A stretch of 64,000 nt of DNA from assembly GCF_003122325.1 (NCBI RefSeq), contig NZ_QFBC01000001.1, forward strand, positions 1 to 64,000, written 5' to 3'. The notes under the pieces are model-generated. The model did not search any database. It was not told the origin of the DNA and saw nothing but the letters and a program-made list of their open reading frames with translations. The stretch is from Rhizobium album. GTDB lineage: Bacteria > Pseudomonadota > Alphaproteobacteria > Rhizobiales > Rhizobiaceae. Shown here piece after piece: positions 41,121 through 48,586 of the stretch (positions are counted from its first letter, which is position 1; each line of letters opens with the position of its first letter). Position numbers and translations under genes: made by a program.

Positions 41121-41273
41121 ATGGCTGCGCTGGAACAGGAAGCAAGAATTCTTATCCAGGCAGGCCGCACTCGAACGGCGACGTCAGAAGAGTTGAGCCG
41201 GTTTCAAGCTGCTGTGCGGAGGCTCAGACAGGCCCTGCTGGAGCAAGACGCTAGAACGACATCTCTTGTCTAG
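41121..41273 (+). CDS. Small helical ORF (50 aa)
   Basis: MAALEQEARILIQAGRTRTATSEELSRFQAAVRRLRQALLEQ is one charged helix pattern, which makes it plausible. The ribosome site is weak (CAGGCA). Convergent with the next gene. Confidence 0.35.
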   Translation: MAALEQEARILIQAGRTRTATSEELSRFQAAVRRLRQALLEQDARTTSLV

Positions 41274-41500
41274 GTGAATGGCACCCAACGCAGTCGCCAT
41301 TCATCCTTGCCGCCTTCGTCGTGGATGTAAGTCCTCGATCCATCCAGGCCGATGATTGTTGGATTGGTAATGATCCAGTGCGGCGGCGTCTGTCCGGCCA
41401 AATTCATCTGTGAGATCAGAACTTCCAGATCATTCGTCGAGCCGATGCCTTTGACCGGTTGCTTGCCTTTGACAGTTAGCGTGTACGCGAAAACATGCAT
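41270..41500 (-). CDS. Hypothetical protein (76 aa)
   Basis: MHVFAYTLTVKGKQPVKGIGSTNDLEVLISQMNL, then a Trp- and Asp-rich C-terminus. Reads as a compact alpha/beta protein. No known family. Confidence 0.5.
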   Translation of the reverse strand: MHVFAYTLTVKGKQPVKGIGSTNDLEVLISQMNLAGQTPPHWIITNPTIIGLDGSRTYIHDEGGKDEWRLRWVPFT

Positions 41501-41722
41501 CGCAGTCCTCCATCATCTGCGCTTGAGGCAACGGAACCCTGATCGTCAATTAAAAATGACAGTTTAGATGGAAATAAACATCCCATAATCGGCCAAATTT
41601 GCGGTTCATTCTGCTTGTGATGACCGGCCAGTGGTGGGAAACTTATGCATCACCGGCACATCTCAAGGGCGCCGGTGGCCGGTGGTTACTATGTGCTCCC
41701 GCCCCAAGATATGGAGGGGCAT

Positions 41723-41923
41723 ATGACCGCCCCGTTTGATTCCCAACAAAAAGTGGCAAGTCTCGATGACCTGCGCGTCGTTTACGAGCAAGCTTGCTCG
41801 TCACGAGGAATTTTGCCGGCTTCGGAAGCCGGGAAATCTCTGGAATTCCTAATGCTGCAACTTCACTCCCAAGGTGTTCATGATAGAGGCCGCTTAGCAG
41901 AAGTCGCACGCCTTTTCCCGTGA
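41723..41923 (+). CDS. Hypothetical protein (66 aa)
   Basis: ATG 41723 has a GGAGGGG site. The product (LDDLRVVYEQACSSRGILPASEAGKSLEFLMLQLHSQG) is helical and common in rhizobial accessory regions by pattern. It lies 50 bp before the Crp/Fnr gene. Function unknown. Confidence 0.5.
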   Translation: MTAPFDSQQKVASLDDLRVVYEQACSSRGILPASEAGKSLEFLMLQLHSQGVHDRGRLAEVARLFP

Positions 41924-41973
41924 ACTTTGCGGCCTATCTTTTCCATCAAAGTTAGAGCCAATCGGACTTTCCT

Positions 41974-42693
41974 ATGACCGACGCACTGATATCAAACTTG
42001 TTGGCACGGGATGCCATTTCTGCTGAGGAAGAGCAGATCACGCGGGCGTTGTTTAAGCAGGAAATCGTGTTTGCGGCAGGTGAAGACCTGGTGAGGCAAG
42101 GTTCCAGACCTAGCATAAGCACTTTGCTTCTCAGCGGCCTAGCCGCGAGATACAAGCTGCTGGAGGACGGCAAGAGGCAAATCACTGGCCTTCATATCGG
42201 CGGTGATTTTGTGGACTTGCATGCCTTCTTGCTGAAGCACATGGATCATGGTGTTCTGGCGCTGACCGACTGTGCGGTTATGGTTGCGCCGCATCGCAGC
42301 CTACAGACCGTCACTGAAAACCAACCCCACTTGACCAGGATGTTTTGGCTTCTGACCTTGATCGACGGATCGATCCACCGGGAATGGATTACCGCCATGG
42401 GCCGACGCGAAGTCAAGGCCCACTTTGCGCATCTGATCTGCGAAATGTTTTATCGCTATCGGGCGGTCGGATTGACGGAGGGCACAACGTTTCGCTTTCC
42501 AATAACGCAGGCGACTTTGGCTGATGTCCTTGGTGTTTCTACCGTGCATGTGAACAAAACTCTACAGGCTCTGCGGGGAGATAACCTGTTCAGCTGGAAG
42601 GACGGCTTAGTTCGGATCACGGATCTTGGAGAGTTGGAGCGCTTGGCCCAATTTGACCCCACTTACTTGCATTTCAATCGGGAGCCTCGCTGA
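41974..42693 (+). CDS. Crp/Fnr family transcriptional regulator
   Basis: A 239-residue protein. N-terminal cNMP-binding-type beta-roll (residues about 25-125, QEIVFAAGEDLVRQGSRPSIST) and a C-terminal winged HTH (FRFPITQATLADVLGVSTVHVNKTLQALRGDNLFSWKDG). No cysteine cluster for a 4Fe-4S centre is visible, so it is not a classic Fnr. Many such stand-alone members occur in Rhizobiaceae; target unknown. Confidence 0.85.
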   Translation: MTDALISNLLARDAISAEEEQITRALFKQEIVFAAGEDLVRQGSRPSISTLLLSGLAARYKLLEDGKRQITGLHIGGDFVDLHAFLLKHMDHGVLALTDCAVMVAPHRSLQTVTENQPHLTRMFWLLTLIDGSIHREWITAMGRREVKAHFAHLICEMFYRYRAVGLTEGTTFRFPITQATLADVLGVSTVHVNKTLQALRGDNLFSWKDGLVRITDLGELERLAQFDPTYLHFNREPR

Positions 42694-42708
42694 ACTCTGC
42701 GAGCGTTC

Positions 42709-42951
42709 CTACGACGTCGGCAGATTTTCGATCGCGAAATCCAGCATACCCTTCATACAGACGTTTCCGCTTTCGTCTCTCACGCGGACAACCACTCGTC
42801 CGTTTCGTTCTCGGACAACGGCTTCACGCACGACGTCGCCGAGTACCTTTGCAAGCTCATCTTCCGCCGCCGCCGCGGTTGGAAACTCCACACCGTCATC
42901 ATCGGTTGAGTCCCCATCGCCGTTTGAAATATCGAAGAAAAACCTTCCCAT
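42709..42951 (-). CDS. DUF6894 family small protein
   Basis: MGRFFFDISNGDGDSTDDDGVEFPTAAAA ... RNGRVVVRVRDESGNV is the usual pattern of these 80-residue rhizobial proteins. The start at 42951 follows AAGGATG; an ATG at 42975 would add eight residues. Role unknown. Confidence 0.7.
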   Translation of the reverse strand: MGRFFFDISNGDGDSTDDDGVEFPTAAAAEDELAKVLGDVVREAVVRERNGRVVVRVRDESGNVCMKGMLDFAIENLPTS

Positions 42952-43128
42952 GATAACATCCTTTTCTGCCGCCATTTAAGAACGACGCATTCGAAAAAAT
43001 GTTCGTTCCAGCCAGCACACAAAAGTGAGATTGGAAGTGGGGAAGAACTTGGGAACTTTCCTGGTGATTTCACATTTGGCTTGCCCCGCGATCTGGTGAC
43101 TCTATCTCAACTCCAGAGGAGGCCGCCA

Positions 43129-43221
43129 ATGCCAGCACGTTTCAACAATGATACAGCCTTACCTACCCCCATTGGGCGGAAGCCCGCGAAAGTTGAACCG
43201 GGAGCTTTAGGCTTTGAATGA
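43129..43221 (+). CDS. Short ORF abutting the IS3 remnant (30 aa)
   Basis: MPARFNNDTALPTPIGRKPAKV after a strong GAGGAGG site, ending three bases before the apparent IS end. Possibly a gene truncated by the insertion. Confidence 0.3.
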   Translation: MPARFNNDTALPTPIGRKPAKVEPGALGFE

Positions 43222-43224
43222 AAG

Positions 43225-43630
43225 TGACCTGCCACTGAATTTTCAACCGGCTGCGATTAGAGCCTCGGCAGTTTTTGATAAGCTAAATGGCGTGGTGTGA
43301 GCAACCGGGGGAAACGCGGAGCGTCTATATTGCGTAGCGTTGGAGCCGGTTGCGGCGATGATCCCGGCATAGTCCGCCGGGGTTTGGTATCCTAGCGATG
43401 AGTGCGGCCGGAAATTGTTGTAGTCGTCGACCCATTCTGCAATGGCGCTGCGGGCATGATCGAGTCCAAAGAATAGGTTCTCGTTGAGCAGTTCGTCGCG
43501 CATTCTGCCGTTGAAACTCTCGACATAGCCGTTTTGCATTGGCCTTCCCGGCGCGATGTAATGCCACTCAATCTTGTGATCCTTCGACCAGGCAAGGATG
43601 GCATTCGAGGTCAGTTCGGTCCCGTAGCAC
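43225..43630 (-). pseudogene. IS3-family transposase OrfB, C-terminal remnant
   Basis: GTELTSNAILAWSKDHKIEWHYIAPGRPMQNGYVESFNGRMRDELLNENLF ... DYNNFRPHSSLGYQTPADY is the C-terminal DDE part of an IS3-type OrfB, including the catalytic Glu. The coding similarity stops upstream of the usual DNGTELTS motif at about 43628, where unrelated sequence begins. A probable IS end lies near 43225 (TGACCTGCC). Non-functional. Confidence 0.8.
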
Positions 43631-43772
43631 CTACGGAAGGAGTGAGTTTCGGCAACTGAGCCGTCGGTGCGCGCAGCTCTTCGCTGCAGGCGCGCACCGC
43701 TTGAGGCGGCCATGGCCAGTCAGAATTTCTCTAGAATGTGAATGCTCACAACCCATTCCGGAGAGACCGACC

Positions 43773-44095
43773 ATGACCATGTCCAACACTATACCCACTG
43801 ATGCCGTACTGGTAGCGATCGACATCGCCAAGGTGCGCAATGAAGTTCTCATCGAAGCACCTGGCGACAAGCGCCGTCGTCGGCTGCAAGTCCTTAACAA
43901 GCGCGCGGAACATGATCGGTTGATCGAGATTCTCCAATCGTATAGTCGGCCGGTGGTTTGCGGCTTCGAAGCAACGGGTAACTATCACCGCCCCATCGCG
44001 TGGCGCTTGGCTGAAGCGGGTTTCGGGGTGCGACTGGTGTCGTCATTAGCACTGGCTCGGACCAGAGAGGCTTTGCATAATAGCTGGGATAAAGC
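43773..44095 (+). pseudogene. IS110-family transposase, N-terminal remnant
   Basis: From ATG 43773 it reads AVLVAIDIAKVRNEVLIEAP ... VVCGFEATGNYHRPIAWRLAEAGFGVRLVSSLALARTREALHNSWDK, the DEDD N-terminal half of an IS110-type enzyme. It is cut off right where NDPKDA-type residues should follow, next to the orphan trpB gene. Non-functional. Confidence 0.8.
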
Positions 44096-44118
44096 GGCCA
44101 GGCAGCGTCCGGCCTCAT

Positions 44119-45357
44119 TCAAGTCGTCAGACGGCAGCCGGCGCCGTAATTCGCAATCACATGATCGACATCCTTGTCACCTCGTCCGGAAAGGTTGACC
44201 AGGATTCGCTTTGATGCCGGCTCGCTCGAGGCCAGGCGAATCCCATAGGCGAGAGCGTGCACGCTCTCGAGCGCGGGAATGATCCCCTCGGACCTCGTTA
44301 CCTGGAAGAACACATCGATGACTTCTTCGTCGGGAATCGCACTGACTGACAGCCGTCCCGTATCGTGCAGCATCGCGATTTCGGGGCCGACACCTGGGTA
44401 GACCAACCCTGAAGCAACAGACGACACTTTGGCGGGCGCACCATCCTGCTGCAAAATGATGGAACGCGCACCATGCAGGACTCCTGGCCTGCCAAACGAC
44501 AACGTCGCAGCGTGCTGCCCAGGTTCATCCGATTTCCCGAGTGGCTCGACAGCATGCAACGCGACGTCCGAGTCGTCCAGGAAGCCGGCATATATGCCCA
44601 ACGCGTTCGATCCGCCGGCGACACAGGCGACAACGTGGTCAGGCAGGCATCCACCCGTGAGTGAAAGGAACTGGCCGCGCGCTTCTCGTCCGACCACCGA
44701 CTGGAAATCGCGGACGATCATTGGAAAAGGATGTGGGCCGATGGCGGACCCGATCGCGTAAAGCGCATGATCTCGCTGCTCGACATACGCATTGAAGGCA
44801 GAGTCGCTTGCTTCCTTCAATGTCGACTGGCCAGCAGTCGCTGATACGACGTGCGCTCCGAGGAGCCGCATGCGTCCGACATTCGAGCTTTGTTTCTCGA
44901 TGTCGATCGCCCCCATGTGGATTTCGCATTCGAGCCCGAAATAGGCCGCCGCCGCAGCCAGGGCAACGCCATGTTGCCCGGCGCCTGTCTCGGCGATCAG
45001 CTTGCGCTTGCCCATTTCTCTGGCCAGAAGTGCAAAGCCGACGCAATGATTGATCTTATGAGCGCCCGTGTGGTTGAGGTCTTCGCGTTTGACGTAAATC
45101 TGCGCACCGCCGATCCGGCGAGAGGTGTTTTCCAGGTAATGCACCGGAGTAGGCCTGCCCTGAAGCCCCTTGCGGACCGTATCGAGCGTACGCTGGAAAT
45201 CCCGGGACTGTCGCACTGCCCGATATGTATTCGCCAATTCATCGAGCGCGGGCTTTACCTCTGGCGGATAGTGATTTCCGCCAAACTGACCAAAATAGCC
45301 TTGCGAATCGGGGAGGTTCGGGGAGTCACTGCTTACGGTTTCGATCATTGCAACCAT
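44119..45357 (-). CDS. Tryptophan synthase beta-like protein (orphan)
   Basis: A 412-residue PLP enzyme. REDLNHTGAHKINHCVG carries the Schiff-base Lys, ETGAGQHGVA the catalytic Glu region, and CVAGGSNALG a phosphate-binding loop with A in place of the usual G. TrpB makes tryptophan from indole and serine. No trpA is beside it, and neighbours are IS remnants, so this looks like a horizontally acquired paralogue, not the housekeeping gene. A divergent AraC-type gene lies 88 bp away but on the same strand order. Confidence 0.8.
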   Translation of the reverse strand: MVAMIETVSSDSPNLPDSQGYFGQFGGNHYPPEVKPALDELANTYRAVRQSRDFQRTLDTVRKGLQGRPTPVHYLENTSRRIGGAQIYVKREDLNHTGAHKINHCVGFALLAREMGKRKLIAETGAGQHGVALAAAAAYFGLECEIHMGAIDIEKQSSNVGRMRLLGAHVVSATAGQSTLKEASDSAFNAYVEQRDHALYAIGSAIGPHPFPMIVRDFQSVVGREARGQFLSLTGGCLPDHVVACVAGGSNALGIYAGFLDDSDVALHAVEPLGKSDEPGQHAATLSFGRPGVLHGARSIILQQDGAPAKVSSVASGLVYPGVGPEIAMLHDTGRLSVSAIPDEEVIDVFFQVTRSEGIIPALESVHALAYGIRLASSEPASKRILVNLSGRGDKDVDHVIANYGAGCRLTT

Positions 45358-45445
45358 CCATTATTGGGACAAGATGGTCTACGCTACCTGGCTCTATCAT
45401 CATCGTATTGAACAGGATTTGCGCCTTGCAGATGGTCTCGTCCGG

Positions 45446-46261
45446 TTAGGTGCCAGGACGCCGCGCCTTCTGCCGGTACGCAATTGAAATATGGCGTGAC
45501 AACGCGCCGGGGGGAACGCCGAATACCTTCTTGAACTCGCGTGTCAGATGGGCCTGGTCGCAGAAGCCGACAATTTGCGCAACGTCGCTCAAGTCCAGAC
45601 CAGCGCATATCAGGTCGTGAGCCTTTGCGACGCGCACCTGCCGGATATAGAGTTGGGGGGCAATTCCCGTTGCGGCTTTGAAGGCGCGGATGAAGTGGCT
45701 TTTGTGCACGCCTATTTTGATTGCCAGCTCGTTTGTGCGCATGGAGAGCGAGTAGTTGTCTCTGATGAAACTACAGGCCCGGAAGGCCACCGACCTGAAG
45801 CTTGAAGCTCGACTCTCCGTCGAAAACACGCAAGTTCGCAGGAGGTTGCCAAGCGCTTCTTCGATTGCCCTGTTGTCAGTGAGCGGGGCGGACAGAGCTT
45901 CGGCCAATTCGCGGGTCTGACGGGTCGGGGATATCACGTCCGACTGAATATTTATGGTATCGCTGCCATTTCCTTCAGCGATGCATCCTGAAATGAATTC
46001 TTTCGAGGGATAAAGCGTCTCATACTCAACCGGTTCTTGGATGTCTTCTGCGGCATGGACTTCAAACGGATTGAAGAAAAAGACGTCTCCAGCACCAACG
46101 ACCTTGGTCCATCGTGCCGATTGTATCCTTGCGGCTCCCGATTTGATGAGCACAATTGAGTGTGTGCTGTGCAGATGTGGGCTGAAATGGCGCGCTGTCG
46201 CTCGCGCACGCAGCAGGCCAGTGTGCTTAAGGTCGAATGTCAATGACTTGACCTGCGTCAC
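45446..46261 (-). CDS. AraC family transcriptional regulator
   Basis: A 271-residue protein with an N-terminal cupin-like sensor (residues about 20-95, SPHLHSTHSIVLIKSGAARIQS ... FNPFEVHA) and a C-terminal double HTH (RTNELAIKIGVHKSHFIRAFKAATGIAPQLYIRQ; LDLSDVAQIVGFCDQAHLTREFKKVFGVPPG). It lies upstream of the trpB-like gene in the same direction (88-bp gap), so it may regulate it. Confidence 0.85.
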   Translation of the reverse strand: MTQVKSLTFDLKHTGLLRARATARHFSPHLHSTHSIVLIKSGAARIQSARWTKVVGAGDVFFFNPFEVHAAEDIQEPVEYETLYPSKEFISGCIAEGNGSDTINIQSDVISPTRQTRELAEALSAPLTDNRAIEEALGNLLRTCVFSTESRASSFRSVAFRACSFIRDNYSLSMRTNELAIKIGVHKSHFIRAFKAATGIAPQLYIRQVRVAKAHDLICAGLDLSDVAQIVGFCDQAHLTREFKKVFGVPPGALSRHISIAYRQKARRPGT

Positions 46262-46981
46262 GGGCTGTCTTTCTGCTTCATCGAGACCGGTCCTAATATT
46301 TCCGAGTTAACGGCTGGCATCCATGCATATATTTGATTCCATATGCCGTTCAAACCAAGCCAACCCGTTTCGGTCCCAATGCTGAAAACGTCATGTCTGC
46401 TTTGCGAAGCTGAGCCACAACTTGAACAGCGAACTTAGAGCATTTCCAGCCGAAGCGGAATCGCTTCGGCGTCGGACAATGCGGCAAAAACAAAAGGATA
46501 GAGCAAAGTGGTCACGCGTTGCCGCCTCGTGCGCCGATCCGGCTCCAACCGCTGCAGAGGCTGGCACCGTCATCATCACGTTTGGGGTAGCTTTTGTGGA
46601 TCGGCGCAAATTTGCATTGGACGCCTGTTCTCCAAGCTGTCACAAGAGCATGAGGACGCGACCGCCGTTATCTATAGAACGGGGTCGGGCGACCGATTGA
46701 CGTCACGTTGCTGCCGCGAGATCACGCTGGCCGTCCTTGTCGGCCCTATTCGCATGGGCCAATCGATGGGGCCGATCCGGATCTGAACGTACTTTCCCTG
46801 CTCCGCCGTTTCTTCAGGCCAGACTCATGGCTCAAATGGAGCGCGTGAAAACGCGGCATGGGTGCATTGAGCGCTATGCGTCTACTATCGTCGGCCCTTT
46901 GTCACTATATCGTGGTCATCAAAGACACCGGGCCGAATGAACGGAAACCGACGTCAATCGAACCCAGGAAAGGGGATCATC
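46262..46981. other. 720-bp gene-poor region
   Basis: No supported gene. It contains the rhizobial repeat at about 46436-46508, otherwise only short frames. Probably a decayed segment upstream of the DUF1127 gene; its promoter should be in the right part. Confidence 0.5.
46436..46508 (+). repeat. Rhizobial dispersed repeat with hairpin
   Basis: The string beginning TAGAGCATTTCCAGCCGAAG resembles a repeat I recall as widespread in Rhizobiaceae genomes. It forms a perfect 9-bp stem: 46449-46457 with 46462-46470. Confidence 0.5.
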
Positions 46982-47125
46982 ATGAATGTCGTCCGTGCCA
47001 TCAACAGCTGGATCAACTATCATCGCACCCTCAACGAGCTCGGCCGTATGAACAACCGCGCCCTGCAGGACATCGGCGTCAGCCGGGATGCAATTCCCAC
47101 CGTTGCCCGCGGCGTCTTCCGCTAA
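46982..47125 (+). CDS. DUF1127 small protein (47 aa)
   Basis: MNVVRAINSWINYHRTLNELGRMNNRALQDIGVSRDAIPTVARGVFR has the DUF1127 signature: helix, then RALxDIGVSR. In Rhizobiaceae, DUF1127 proteins of this length have been tied to RNA turnover, phosphate and carbon response; which role applies here is unknown. GGAAAGGGG ribosome site, followed by a strong terminator. Confidence 0.85.
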   Translation: MNVVRAINSWINYHRTLNELGRMNNRALQDIGVSRDAIPTVARGVFR

Positions 47126-47145
47126 GCGAAGTTCCATCCGAATGC

Positions 47146-47171
47146 AAAAAGCCCGGTTGTCCGGGCTTTTT
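47146..47171. terminator. Bidirectional rho-independent terminator
   Basis: AAAAAGCCCGG-TTGT-CCGGGCTTTTT: a perfect 11-bp arm with flanking A and T runs, usable on both strands, between DUF1127 and the convergent gene ending at 47304. Confidence 0.85.
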
Positions 47172-47303
47172 CATGACAATCGGGTGCCGGGCTTTGACCA
47201 CTGGCAGCCGACGCCGGCGATAGGGGTGGCAAGGATCCGCTCCGGTGCGGACACCGGCCTGTTGTGCAGGCGGCGCGCTACAATCTGTGTTCCTCGCCCG
47301 CTT

Positions 47304-48314
47304 TTACGGCACGTCGTTGTAGATGAGCCCGTTGCTTGCGGCGAACTTCTTGGCGTTCTTCTTGACGCGGGCAATGTCGTCATTGTCCCAGACGGTCTTC
47401 TTGCCGAAGAAACTCTTCGATTTCGGATGGCTCACCGGGCCGGCGGCGCAATCCTGGCCGCTGATGTTCAGTTCGGCGACGTCGCGGCTGAACTGGATGT
47501 CGGCGTGCATCTGCGCCTCGATGTAGATCATGCCGCCGAGAAGATTGGTTTCGCTGCCCTTCTTGGCTTCTCGGGTCGCATAGGCATGCAGCTTCTTCAG
47601 CACTGCCGGATGGCAGAAAAGCACGATGAAGCCGAGCTGGAAAAAGCTGCAGGCGACGTCCTGGAGGTTGAGCTTGGTGCCAAAATATTCGTCCTTGCGC
47701 TCCATCAGATCCATGTCGACTTCGAAGGAATCGCAGTGGGTGAAGGTCGAGTTGTGCTTCATGTGGTCCTTCAGGACGAGGAAGCTCTTGCCGTATTTCG
47801 ACAATCCGCCATTGATGCAATAGGCAAAATCCACCGCGGCATATCGCGGCCGCATGGCCGGCTCGAAGGTGGCGGAAGGCGAGGTGCCGAAGGTGAGCAG
47901 CCGGTTCTGGGCCGCCTTGACCTTCGGGTCGGCATCGGTGACGGGATTGCTGTAGCCGAACATCGAGTTTTCGGCGGCATCGCGTTTTTTCGCGTCGCTC
48001 GATGCGCCGCTGACGCCGCGCTCCCAGAAGTTGCCATAGGTCTTGGATGTGTTCTCGTGATAGAACCAGTTCGGCGCCTTGAGCGAAATCGTCAGGCGCG
48101 CATCTTCGAGAAGCTTGAGGATACCGCCATAGACAAGGTCGGCGGTTGCCGCGGTGCAAAGCTTTTGCGTGACCAGCCGTTTTACGGCCAGATCCTCGAC
48201 GAAGTCATAGCTTTCAAGCTGTCTGCGATTTGTCAGGCCGACCGTTTCGTTTCGAGCCAGTCGTCCAAGGGCGGCATTTCTTTCGGCGGTCGTCGGAGTT
48301 GGGGGATTGGCCAT
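47304..48314 (-). CDS. Uncharacterised protein, weak DUF3626 resemblance (336 aa)
   Basis: MANPPTPTTAERNAALGRLARNETVGLTNRR, then a middle block AMRPRYAAVDFAYCINGGLSKYGKSFLVLKDHMKHNSTFTHCDSFEVDMD that recalls DUF3626 (RPxYGA ... FLVLK ... TFTxxDS), and IYIEAQMHADIQFSRDVAELNISGQD. No signal peptide or membrane segment. The histidine and glutamate of EAQMHADI and the ThrPheThr-Cys-Asp-Ser block could be catalytic but this is not shown. The ATG at 48314 is preferred over 48422. Confidence 0.6.
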   Translation of the reverse strand: MANPPTPTTAERNAALGRLARNETVGLTNRRQLESYDFVEDLAVKRLVTQKLCTAATADLVYGGILKLLEDARLTISLKAPNWFYHENTSKTYGNFWERGVSGASSDAKKRDAAENSMFGYSNPVTDADPKVKAAQNRLLTFGTSPSATFEPAMRPRYAAVDFAYCINGGLSKYGKSFLVLKDHMKHNSTFTHCDSFEVDMDLMERKDEYFGTKLNLQDVACSFFQLGFIVLFCHPAVLKKLHAYATREAKKGSETNLLGGMIYIEAQMHADIQFSRDVAELNISGQDCAAGPVSHPKSKSFFGKKTVWDNDDIARVKKNAKKFAASNGLIYNDVP

Positions 48315-48530
48315 CGTCGATCCTAAGAATGAGAAATATGGATGCAATATCGCGGTGAAGCGGTAATTTTCATATCTTTGGCAGGCGCGGGAGGAGGATA
48401 GCCTGTCCCCTGCCATTCTCAAGCGTCTTGCGTACCGGCGATCGAAATTTCTGCGACAGGATAAATTTTGCTTTTCCGGCGGCGCCGGTCATGGCGCTTC
48501 ATAAGACACCTTGCGCCGGGCCGCTCGAAC

Positions 48531-48558
48531 GAAAACGGGCGGTCTTTCGACCGCCCGT
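48531..48558 (-). terminator. Terminator of the chemoreceptor gene
   Basis: ACGGGCGGTC-TTTC-GACCGCCCGT, 10-bp stem; reading leftward it is followed by TTTTC. It lies 29 bp after the chemoreceptor stop. Confidence 0.75.
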
Positions 48559-48586
48559 GGTTTGTCGTCGTGTCCGCAGGCGGACC

